64,000 nt of DNA from Dyadobacter jejuensis. GTDB lineage: Bacteria > Bacteroidota > Bacteroidia > Cytophagales > Spirosomataceae. The position numbers and the translations under genes are program-made. The stretch is from NCBI RefSeq assembly GCF_003149085.1, contig NZ_QGDT01000007.1, positions 62,001-126,000 of the forward strand, read 5' to 3'. The notes beneath the pieces are model-generated. The model saw only the letters and a program-made list of their open reading frames with translations, was not told where the DNA came from and made no database searches. Below are positions 46,276-54,777 of the stretch, piece after piece; position 1 is the stretch's first letter, and the number at the start of each line of letters is the position of its first letter.

Positions 46276-48493
46276 TTTGACACATAAAATCAGACCATCT
46301 GCAAGATTAATTTATACAATTGGGAGTGATTTGATTGGAGATCCTTTTGCTGCAATTGTGGAACTTGTGAAGAACTCGTACGATGCAGATGCCAATAAGG
46401 TCGAAATCGCCTTTAAGTATACGGAGGTAGACAACGAAAATGCCTTGAAAATTACCATTAGAGATGATGGGCATGGTATGGATTTCGATACAGTTATAAA
46501 TAAATGGTTGGTGCCAGCAACTGATGATAAATTAAAAAGAAAAGTAAGTAAAAAAGGCACAAGAGCTTTGCAGGGGAGAAAGGGTATTGGTCGATTTGCT
46601 GCTTCAATTCTAGGACAAGAAATGACACTTTCCACCGTCTGCGAAAAAGGTGAAAAATCTGTAGCAGTTATTGATTGGCGGATTTTCAAGACCGATGAAT
46701 ACCTTGATAAAATTGAACTATTAGTTGAAAAAAATGACACTGATGAACCTCCAGGAACAGAAATAGTAATTATTGCTAGAGACGAAGCGGTACAAGAAAT
46801 CGTCAGCGGAACAGAAGGTAGTGTAGAATCTATTAAAAAGATAGATTCTAAGTTATCCTATTGGAATAAAGATACGATTAGCCAGCTTGTTAATGAGTTA
46901 AGAAAATTAATTTCACCATTCGATGAATCTATTGAGGAAAGGTTTATAATAAATCTTTCATTTGAAAATTCACCATTTAGCGATATTGACAATAATATAA
47001 AAATTGAAACATTTCCTATTATCAAATTTTACGACTATCGTATTTCTGGTTTAGTTTCAGATAAAGGTGAAGCAAATCTTTTATTCGAAAACAACCTAAA
47101 CCCTAATGCGGTACAAGCAGAAAGAATTATTAAGAACTTTCATCTTTCAAAATCAAGTGAGTTTTGCGGCGAAATTAAAATGGATTTTAGAGTTTTTGAC
47201 CGTGAACCCGAAGCAATTGATAATTTAATAAATAAAGGTCTCATCCACCCAGTTTCTAAGATTCTTATGGGTAAGAGAGAAGCAAGGAATCTTTTAAATG
47301 AAGTTTACGGCGTAAACATATACAAAAGTTCTTTTAGAATAAGACCTTATGGAAATAAAGGTGTTGATTGGTTAGGGCTGGATAAAAGTAGAGTTCAAAG
47401 TTTTGCCGATAGGATAAGTAATAATCAAATTGTTGGTTTTGTTACAATACAGCCAGAGGAACTTTCAGGCCTAGAAGAAAAAAGTGCACGAGATGGACTA
47501 AAAGAAAACGAATATTATTTCGGGTTAAAAGAACTAGCACTCAAAGTATTATCAGAATTAGAAGAAAGAAGGTTTGCCTATAGAGTTAAGAGTAAGAAAA
47601 GTCGAGGCGAATCCTCTAAACTTCAAGATTCAATAAATTCATTATTTAGCCTTACTGAAGTTAAATCCGCAATTGGTAAAAAATTATCTGAGTTTAATAT
47701 AGACAAAAAAGCAATTGAGGAAATTGACAATATCTTAACCAAAGAGGAGATTAAGAAGGTAGAATTAAAAGAGGATATAGAAAAAACAATTGCAATTTAT
47801 CAAGGGCAAGCAACCTTAGGAAAAATTGTCAACTTTATTCTTCATGAAGGCCGAAAGCCGTTACAATTTTTTAATTCAGAAACTAAATTAATGGAACGGT
47901 ACTTAAACTTCTATCGTGAAACTAAGGATGAAGCACATTTTAATGAATTAACTAGAAGTATCAATGAATTTAAGATCAATAGTAAATTCATTTCTACTCT
48001 ATTCAAGAGAATATCTCCATTGGCCAAGCTAAAAAGAGACAAGAAAACTGATTTCTCAGTTCTTAAAGTTGTCAATGAGAGCATAGAAGTTTTTAAGTCC
48101 AGTATGACCGAAAAATATATTCAAGTCAATATAGTTGGAAACGAAAAAGTTCAAATATTTGGATGGTCAGAAGACTTATATATAGCCTTAACAAATCTCA
48201 TTGAGAATAGTATTTATTGGTTAGATTTATCTCATTCCAATGAAAAAGTAATAACAATCGAGTTAATTGAAAATATAGATACAGTTATTATCGACTATAG
48301 AGATACAGGACCTGGTCTCACTGATTTAGAAATCGAATCTGGGGCGATTTTTGAACCAGGATATTCTAAAAAAATTGATGGTACTGGGCTTGGTTTAGCT
48401 ATTGCCGGCGAAGCCGCCGATAGATTAAATGGAGAACTATCGGCTAGAAAAAGCATGAATGGGGTAAACTTCCAAATAGAAATCTGCAAATAA
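46265..48493 (+). CDS. Dual GHKL protein: MORC/Hsp90-type ATPase fused to a histidine kinase
   Basis: The ATG at 46265 (742 residues) overlaps the methyltransferase stop by 11 bases; a TTG 27 bases upstream is less likely. The N-terminal GHKL ATPase has an N-box VELVKNSYDADA (32-43), G1 DDGHGMD (67-73) and G2 GRKGIGRFAAS (104-114), as in MORC/MutL/Hsp90-type ATPases. Residues about 240-440 resemble a transducer domain. After a charged helical linker comes a histidine-kinase core: H-box-like FILHEGRKPLQ (H527), N-box TNLIENSIYWL (643-653), G1 DTGPGL (680-685) and G2 GTGLGLAIAG (706-715). It has no membrane helix, so it is cytosolic. A response regulator starts 2 bases after it, implying a phosphorelay. 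Two different GHKL sites in one chain is unusual. Confidence 0.88.
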   Translation: MKNDLTHKIRPSARLIYTIGSDLIGDPFAAIVELVKNSYDADANKVEIAFKYTEVDNENALKITIRDDGHGMDFDTVINKWLVPATDDKLKRKVSKKGTRALQGRKGIGRFAASILGQEMTLSTVCEKGEKSVAVIDWRIFKTDEYLDKIELLVEKNDTDEPPGTEIVIIARDEAVQEIVSGTEGSVESIKKIDSKLSYWNKDTISQLVNELRKLISPFDESIEERFIINLSFENSPFSDIDNNIKIETFPIIKFYDYRISGLVSDKGEANLLFENNLNPNAVQAERIIKNFHLSKSSEFCGEIKMDFRVFDREPEAIDNLINKGLIHPVSKILMGKREARNLLNEVYGVNIYKSSFRIRPYGNKGVDWLGLDKSRVQSFADRISNNQIVGFVTIQPEELSGLEEKSARDGLKENEYYFGLKELALKVLSELEERRFAYRVKSKKSRGESSKLQDSINSLFSLTEVKSAIGKKLSEFNIDKKAIEEIDNILTKEEIKKVELKEDIEKTIAIYQGQATLGKIVNFILHEGRKPLQFFNSETKLMERYLNFYRETKDEAHFNELTRSINEFKINSKFISTLFKRISPLAKLKRDKKTDFSVLKVVNESIEVFKSSMTEKYIQVNIVGNEKVQIFGWSEDLYIALTNLIENSIYWLDLSHSNEKVITIELIENIDTVIIDYRDTGPGLTDLEIESGAIFEPGYSKKIDGTGLGLAIAGEAADRLNGELSARKSMNGVNFQIEICK

Positions 48494-48495
48494 TT

Positions 48496-49608
48496 ATGGA
48501 AGAATTAAAAATATTGATTGTTGAAGATGATGTTAAGATTTACAATGATGTCTACCGGAAAAACATCGATGTATTTAATATGGATAATCATGAGTTCAAG
48601 ATTATTGAATCGTGGATAAAGGGAAAAGATGAAGCAATAGCCGCTTTAAAAAATCCCGAAAATATTTTCGATGGAGCCATTGTCGATTTAGACTTAATGG
48701 GCCTTGGAGGTTCAGATACTTCCGGAAACGAGATTGTCAAGGAAATTAAGAAAAATCAACGTTTTCCCATTTTTGTCATAACTGGAACACCTCATCATAT
48801 TTCAGAAGAACTTAATGAGCCCAATGCCATATTCAATGTTTACAATAGAGATGAAGTAGATTTCTTAGACACCCTAGACAAATTTAAGTCTATAAAAGCA
48901 ACTGGTATTCTTAACCTCTTGAATCGAAATGGAAAAATTGAGGAATTAATCCAAAATATCTTCTGGAAACACATTTCAACCTCTTTAGATAATTGGACTC
49001 AAGACCGCAAGAGAAATTCGACGGAGAAAGAGGCCTCACTCCTTCGATACACAATTCTGCATATGTTAGAGTATTTAGACGAAAGTAGTGCACACCCCAG
49101 TGAATTCTATATTACTAGACCAGTCAAGAATAATCTTTCAACCGGAGATTTAGTTTTAATGGATGGTGTTCGATACATAGTATTAACACCTGCATGTGAT
49201 TTTGAAAAAAGGCCAAATGGAAAAAGAAATGTGAGAAACGCTTTTTTATTAAAAATCAGTGAGTTGAATGAACATTTTCATGATTATGAAGAATCAATCA
49301 AAGGGAGAGAGTTCAGCAACTCCCTAAAGAATAAACTCAAAGATATAATTGGCAATAAAAAAACCTATTTCCATTTTATTCCTAAACATAATTCAATCAA
49401 AGCCGGAATTATTGATTTTCAGGATAAGCTGTCAGTAGCTATTGAGGAAATGGAAGAAAGAATAGAAAAGGAAGAAATTGACCGATTTGCGACCATTTCT
49501 ATGCCGTTTTTAAAAGATTTAATTGAACGATATTCCAGCTACTATGCCAGACAGGGGTCACCTGATTTTGATGCAGACGAAGTGATTAATTCCCTCTTAA
49601 ATGATTGA
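48496..49608 (+). CDS. Response regulator with unrecognised output domain
   Basis: This 370-residue protein starts with a CheY-like receiver: KILIVEDD (E10, D11, D12), phosphoacceptor D64 in AIVDLDLMG, and T96 in FVITGTP. Loops are longer than usual. The usual lysine near residue 118 appears to be replaced (YNRDEVDF). The remaining 240 residues contain a helical segment (ILNLLNRNGKIEELIQNIFWKH), then a beta-rich part with LSTGDLVLMDGVRYIVLTPACDFEKRPNG. A charged coiled segment follows (EEMEERIEKEEIDRF). I see no helix-turn-helix or LytTR domain, so it probably acts through protein contacts and not as a transcription factor. It overlaps the next gene by 8 bases. Likely partner: the kinase encoded just upstream. 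Confidence 0.85.
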   Translation: MEELKILIVEDDVKIYNDVYRKNIDVFNMDNHEFKIIESWIKGKDEAIAALKNPENIFDGAIVDLDLMGLGGSDTSGNEIVKEIKKNQRFPIFVITGTPHHISEELNEPNAIFNVYNRDEVDFLDTLDKFKSIKATGILNLLNRNGKIEELIQNIFWKHISTSLDNWTQDRKRNSTEKEASLLRYTILHMLEYLDESSAHPSEFYITRPVKNNLSTGDLVLMDGVRYIVLTPACDFEKRPNGKRNVRNAFLLKISELNEHFHDYEESIKGREFSNSLKNKLKDIIGNKKTYFHFIPKHNSIKAGIIDFQDKLSVAIEEMEERIEKEEIDRFATISMPFLKDLIERYSSYYARQGSPDFDADEVINSLLND

Positions 49609-51082
49609 CTACACCAACATACTATCAACATCTGCTGAGCCAGAAGCAAGCTCAATGATTGAAACCTTTCGTGCTATTGGGTATTCAATTGAAACAGCTA
49701 TTGCTGACATTATTGATAACTCAATTACTGCAGGAGCTAGGAATATTTGGCTTGATTATGATTGGATGGGCTCTAAAACTACACTATCAATTTTGGATGA
49801 TGGAATAGGCATGAACAATAAGCAGCTCATTCAAGCTATGCGACCAGGCAGTAAGAGTCCTCTGAACGAAAGAAAACAAGACGATTTAGGTCGTTTCGGA
49901 TTGGGGTTAAAAACAGCCTCATTTTCGCAAACCAGAAAATTTACCGTTTTTTCAAAATCAAAAGGTGGTGAGCTTGTTTTTTGGACTTGGGATCTAGACT
50001 ACGTTAAACAAGAAGAAGCTTGGAAATTAATACAATATATTCCAGAGCATGAAGTCTGGAGTCAAAAAACAAAAACAGTCGATTCGGGCACTTGCGTTAT
50101 TTGGTGGGATTTAGACAGATTAACAAAAGGTACTACTGCAGACGATGAAAAAGCCAAAAGTAAGTTTTTAGGAATTATGGACTCTGTAAAGTCTCATATC
50201 TCCATGGTTTTTCATAGATATATGGACGAAGGAATTAAAATATTGTTTCGTGGCCGTGAAATAAAGTCGTGGGATCCATTTATGATAGGTATTGATGGAT
50301 TACAAACTAAACCGGAAACAAGATTAGCAGGTGGTTCGATCCGAATTAAGGGATTTATTTTACCACATCGTTCAAAACTTTCAGTGGAAGAGTACGATTA
50401 TGGAAAAGGGCCAAAAGACAACTGGACAGCGCATCAAGGTTTCTACGTTTATCGAAACCGTAGACTTTTGGTAGGAGGAGATTGGCTAGGCCTATTTAAG
50501 CGTGAAGTACATTATGATCTTTGCCGAATACAAATAGATTTACCAAACAATCTTGATAACGATTGGCAAATCGACATCAAAAAATCCATTGCAAGACCCC
50601 CTTCTATTTACCGAGATTCCATTTTGTCACTTGCTAAAGAAGTTAGGAATCAAGCAGTAGAAGTTTATCGCCACAAAGGAAAAGTTCTAAAACGAAAGTT
50701 GGCTTCAGACGAATATTTTCTTTTTTGGGAAGAGAGGGCAAGACATGGCAAGCGTTTTTATAAAATCAATCGTAATCACCCTCTCATAACTGAATTATAC
50801 TCGATCTCGGGCAATTTGAAATATGAAATAGAGAAGGTAATTCAATTCATAGAGGAAACGGTTCCAGTTCCACTAATCACACTCCAAGAAAGCGAAAATG
50901 AAAAACCGCATGGTCAACCCTTTGAAGGTGTAGACCCAATTGCCATAAAAGAAACGATGCAAAGGCTTTTCAGTGGTTTTGTTTCTAGTGGTCTGTCAAT
51001 TGAAAAAGCAAAAGCTAGAATTCTCAACACAGAACCTTTTAATTTTTATCCAGAGTACATTGAATTTATGGCCCATGAGTAA
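49601..51082 (+). CDS. MORC-like GHKL ATPase of the defence operon
   Basis: This 493-residue protein carries an N-terminal GHKL ATPase: N-box ETAIADIIDNSITA (31-44), G1 LDDGIGMN (65-72) and G2 LGRFGLGLKTASFSQ (96-110). The pattern is that of Hsp90-like ATPases placed with MORC proteins. A transducer-like domain follows (about 230-345, with YRNRRLLVGGDWLGL), then a lysine/arginine-rich region. Such ATPases dimerise on ATP binding and are thought to clamp or remodel DNA. The ATG at 49601 overlaps the response-regulator stop by 8 bases, and its own stop overlaps the next gene by 8 bases. It differs from the upstream dual-GHKL protein in length and in lacking a kinase part. Confidence 0.9.
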   Translation: MIDYTNILSTSAEPEASSMIETFRAIGYSIETAIADIIDNSITAGARNIWLDYDWMGSKTTLSILDDGIGMNNKQLIQAMRPGSKSPLNERKQDDLGRFGLGLKTASFSQTRKFTVFSKSKGGELVFWTWDLDYVKQEEAWKLIQYIPEHEVWSQKTKTVDSGTCVIWWDLDRLTKGTTADDEKAKSKFLGIMDSVKSHISMVFHRYMDEGIKILFRGREIKSWDPFMIGIDGLQTKPETRLAGGSIRIKGFILPHRSKLSVEEYDYGKGPKDNWTAHQGFYVYRNRRLLVGGDWLGLFKREVHYDLCRIQIDLPNNLDNDWQIDIKKSIARPPSIYRDSILSLAKEVRNQAVEVYRHKGKVLKRKLASDEYFLFWEERARHGKRFYKINRNHPLITELYSISGNLKYEIEKVIQFIEETVPVPLITLQESENEKPHGQPFEGVDPIAIKETMQRLFSGFVSSGLSIEKAKARILNTEPFNFYPEYIEFMAHE

Positions 51083-53789
51083 CATAGACCCAATTAAAAT
51101 CATTCGTCAATTACTATTCGGGAAAACTTCCGTTACTGTTCAAGAAGTTGAAACGGCTGTTGATACCTTTATGAAAATGAACCTTCCAATCTCTGAATCG
51201 AGGCAGATGCTTATCAGAAAAGTTGAAGAACTATTTACTATTCGACAAGACGAATTCAGGTCTATCGAAAAAGCAGACGAAAATTTACCTTGGCTAAATG
51301 AAAAACGTTCGAAAATCGATTTTGAAAATGGTTTTTGGGGAAGTTATAGACAGTATCTAGAGGAGGAGAAAAACTTTGCTCCTGATGTTGTCAATAAGCT
51401 GGATAGATTGACTGATAGTATTCTTGACAATTTTTTCGACCCAACTGAAAAAATTAAAGTCAATAAAAAAGGTCTCGTTGTTGGTCAAGTTCAGTCAGGT
51501 AAAACTGCCAATTATACCGGTTTAATCTGCAAAGCTGCTGATGCAGGCTTTGGTTTAATTATCGTTATGGCTGGTATTCACAATAATCTAAGAAGCCAGA
51601 CTCAAATTAGAATCGATGAAAGTTTTCTTGGTTTTGACACCCAACATACGCGAGCATTAAACCAAAAAAGTATAAAGATAGGTGTTGGCCGACCTGGTTT
51701 TGGAAAATTAAATGTTGCTCACTCATTGACTTCAAGTCAAGAAAAAGGTGATTTTACACAAGGGGCAGCAAATGCTTTAGGCCTAAATTTCGATACGCCA
51801 GATCCCATAATAGCTGTAATCAAAAAAAATCCTAACGTGCTCAAAAGAATTCATCAATGGCTTTCAGCCCAAGCAGATGAAGACACGGAACTAGGCCGAG
51901 TTATTCGTAATAAAGCATTATTGTTAATTGATGATGAAGCAGATAATGCTTCTATTAATATTTCCAACGACCCTGCCAAACAAAGCTCCATCAATGGGTG
52001 GATTACTCAAATACTTAATCTTTTTGGGAAGAACGCCTATGTTGGATATACAGCAACGCCTTTTGCTAATATTTTTATTCCTTTAGATGACCAAAACCTA
52101 TTTCCCAGGAACTTCATTAAAAATATCCCAGCTCCGTCCAATTACATTGGCCCAGAGAAAGTTTTTGGTTTTAGTCCGTTGACAGATGATGAATCTTCAG
52201 ATACAGTTCTGCCAATAGTAAACAGAATTAGTGATTATGAAGCCTTTATACCTGATAGACACAAAAAGAATGACCAACTCCCTTCATCACTTCCTGTGTC
52301 ATTGAAAAATGCTATTCGTTGTTTTATTATTACTTGTGCAGTTCGAAGATTACGAGGTCAAACCACAGTACACAATTCAATGTTGGTTCACGTTTCTAGA
52401 TTCATGCGATGGCAAGACCATTTTGCTGAATTAATTACTAATCAATTCATTTATTATCGAAGAGGAATTGACCAAAATGACTCTGAAATTCTAAATGAAC
52501 TTAAAGCAACATTTGAACAGGACGAAATCGGATATAAGTCCTATGTTTCTGTTTCTCACCAAATAATTGATTCTAACCTGAGAGACTTAGATTCTCAAAT
52601 TCAAGTTCATCAATGGTGTGACGTATTGCAGCATTTGAATGATGCTGCATCTCGAATCGTTGTCAAATCAATACACGGTGGTTCAGGTGAAGCATTGGAC
52701 TATTTTGATCATAAAAATGGGCTTTCAGTTATTGCAGTAGGTGGCAATAAACTTTCTAGGGGATTGACTTTGGAGGGACTCTCGGTTAGTTATTATTTAA
52801 GAGCATCAAGAATGTACGACACCTTGATGCAAATGGGACGCTGGTTTGGCTATCGTGGTGGCTATGTTGATTTGTGTAGGCTTTTTACAAGTGAAGAGTT
52901 AAACCAGTGGTATTGCCAAATCACTGATGCATCTAATGAACTGCGCCAAGAATTCGAGTATATGTCAGAAGATGCTAAATCAACTCCAGAGAAATATGCT
53001 TTAAAAGTTAGAACCTTCCCAGGAACATTATTGGTTACCGCACTAAATAAGCTCAAAAATGTAGTATACTTCGATTTAAGTTACTCAGGAAGATTAGTCC
53101 AAACAACTATTTTACTTCCACGAAAGTTAGAAGCAGAAAGAAATTTAAATGTTCTAAAAACTTTTATTGGAAAATTGGACGCTCCAAGATTTGATAAAAA
53201 TGCTTTTTTTGTTAAGGATGTTTGTTCTCGTATTTTAGTTGATGAATTCATTTCAAATTTTGAGTTTCATTCAGATTTAAAAACTATTAATGTCCCTCTA
53301 TTAAAAAAATACATTGCAGATTGTAATTCAAAAAATGAATTATCGCATTGGACTGTGGCGATATTCAGCAGTCAAGACAAAGATGCTGTTAAATTTTCTT
53401 TAGACACCAATTATACAACATACGATATAGGTTTAACAAAAAGAAGTAAAGAGGCGCATACTTATCCTACTAAGGACAATCTTTTTTTAGTAAACAACTC
53501 ACAAATTATTTCCCCTAGACATGAATTCATTGACATTGAAAGACTTCCTGAAAATCCTACGGGAAGAAAAATTAGATCTATTCGAGATCCAAGAAGAGGA
53601 CTATTAATGATATACCTATTGGAACCTCAATTTATTGATTTAGATCATAATGTTCCACTTGTTGCTTTTGCTTTAAGCTTTCCTGAAAGTCCAAGTGATG
53701 TTAAAGTAAGGTACGCGGCACACAACCAATTAATTGATTATTTAGATTGGGAAGAAACAGATGAAGATTACAATTATGACGAAGATTGA
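51075..53789 (+). CDS. Z1-domain superfamily II helicase-like ATPase
   Basis: The ATG at 51075 gives 904 residues and overlaps the upstream stop by 8 bases. Earlier in-frame starts would run 100 bases inside the MORC-like gene. Helicase motifs are clear: Walker A GQVQSGKTAN (137-146), an IVMAGIHNNLRSQTQIR motif Ia region, and Walker B LIDDEAD (284-290). Motif III YTATPF is at 325-330, motif V GGNKLSRGLTLEGL at 556-569, and motif VI MGRWFGYRGG at 587-596. Z1 is the Pfam family of this type, repeatedly found in predicted restriction operons. It presumably translocates on DNA and powers the nuclease step. No nuclease domain is visible within it. Confidence 0.93.
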   Translation: MSNIDPIKIIRQLLFGKTSVTVQEVETAVDTFMKMNLPISESRQMLIRKVEELFTIRQDEFRSIEKADENLPWLNEKRSKIDFENGFWGSYRQYLEEEKNFAPDVVNKLDRLTDSILDNFFDPTEKIKVNKKGLVVGQVQSGKTANYTGLICKAADAGFGLIIVMAGIHNNLRSQTQIRIDESFLGFDTQHTRALNQKSIKIGVGRPGFGKLNVAHSLTSSQEKGDFTQGAANALGLNFDTPDPIIAVIKKNPNVLKRIHQWLSAQADEDTELGRVIRNKALLLIDDEADNASINISNDPAKQSSINGWITQILNLFGKNAYVGYTATPFANIFIPLDDQNLFPRNFIKNIPAPSNYIGPEKVFGFSPLTDDESSDTVLPIVNRISDYEAFIPDRHKKNDQLPSSLPVSLKNAIRCFIITCAVRRLRGQTTVHNSMLVHVSRFMRWQDHFAELITNQFIYYRRGIDQNDSEILNELKATFEQDEIGYKSYVSVSHQIIDSNLRDLDSQIQVHQWCDVLQHLNDAASRIVVKSIHGGSGEALDYFDHKNGLSVIAVGGNKLSRGLTLEGLSVSYYLRASRMYDTLMQMGRWFGYRGGYVDLCRLFTSEELNQWYCQITDASNELRQEFEYMSEDAKSTPEKYALKVRTFPGTLLVTALNKLKNVVYFDLSYSGRLVQTTILLPRKLEAERNLNVLKTFIGKLDAPRFDKNAFFVKDVCSRILVDEFISNFEFHSDLKTINVPLLKKYIADCNSKNELSHWTVAIFSSQDKDAVKFSLDTNYTTYDIGLTKRSKEAHTYPTKDNLFLVNNSQIISPRHEFIDIERLPENPTGRKIRSIRDPRRGLLMIYLLEPQFIDLDHNVPLVAFALSFPESPSDVKVRYAAHNQLIDYLDWEETDEDYNYDED

Positions 53790-54771
53790 AAGTATATGGG
53801 CTGATCTAGAGAGTGATATTTCAATTCATTCTGGGTTACTTTATAAGCGGTATTCTGCGGAGGTATTACCAGATGTATTTATTGCTTTAAAAGTTCCAGA
53901 AAAACTTAGGTGTATTTCATTTAGGCTAGAGGCTTCTTTTTCATTTGATATTAGGCCATGGAATAAACTAAAAGATATCAAGATTGAAGAAGTTCCTGAC
54001 GTGGGAGATATATCCAGGAAGTTCTTAGTAATCCTATTACTCAACAAGCAACATAAAGACATATTCTCCACTCTTTGTGAGGATCTTATTTTTGGAATAT
54101 CTGAGGTCACCACTGAAGAAAATCTAGTAGAAAAACTGTTGGAGCGTTTAGCCAAATGGCAATCCTTATTCGAAAAAATCGGCAAGCAAGGTCTTTCCAA
54201 TGAAGCTCAAAGAGGCCTTTATGGTGAGATTTACTTTTTACGTTTTTTCTTAAACAGCACTCTGGACAAAAAATATTGTCTCAAATCTTGGCTTGGCCCA
54301 GAAAGATCGGTCCAAGATTTTCAGTATTCTAACTGGGCCGTCGAGGTAAAAACGACCCACGGGAATAATCATCAAAAAATCCACATAAGTAGTGAACGAC
54401 AATTAGACGACTCTATCACTGAAAAAATATTTTTGTATCATCTTTCTCTTGATTTAAGGTTAGGAAATGGCGAATCGTTAAACGGGCTAATTGACGAAGT
54501 TTCAGAATTATTAAGTAGCCATACAATAGCTTCTGGCTTATTTAAGCTAAAGCTATTAGAGTCTGGATATTACGAAACCCATAAAAAGTTATATGCAGAA
54601 ATGGGATACATAATAAGACAGGAGAATATTTATCGTATATCTGGCAATTTTCCGAGAATAACTGAAAGTCAGATATCAAGAGGAATAGGTGATGTAAGCT
54701 ATTCAATAATTTTATCGGAATCTGAGGATTGGAAAGTTACACAAGAAATTCTTTTGAAGGAAATACAATAG
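53776..54771 (+). CDS. PD-(D/E)XK nuclease-like protein (DUF4420 type)
   Basis: I use the ATG at 53776 (331 residues); an ATG at 53761 is equally possible and would add five residues. Both overlap the Z1 gene. The nuclease core shows a helix GLYGEIYFLRFFL with E151. Acidic D181 is in VQDFQY, and the EVK motif (E190, K192) is in WAVEVKTTHG, matching the PD-(D/E)XK spacing. The likely family is the one Pfam named DUF4420, associated with Z1 and AIPR genes. It is the only clear nuclease candidate in the operon, so it is the probable DNA-cutting subunit. It ends 6 bases before the AIPR gene. Confidence 0.87.
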   Translation: MTKIESIWADLESDISIHSGLLYKRYSAEVLPDVFIALKVPEKLRCISFRLEASFSFDIRPWNKLKDIKIEEVPDVGDISRKFLVILLLNKQHKDIFSTLCEDLIFGISEVTTEENLVEKLLERLAKWQSLFEKIGKQGLSNEAQRGLYGEIYFLRFFLNSTLDKKYCLKSWLGPERSVQDFQYSNWAVEVKTTHGNNHQKIHISSERQLDDSITEKIFLYHLSLDLRLGNGESLNGLIDEVSELLSSHTIASGLFKLKLLESGYYETHKKLYAEMGYIIRQENIYRISGNFPRITESQISRGIGDVSYSIILSESEDWKVTQEILLKEIQ

Positions 54772-54777
54772 CATCTT

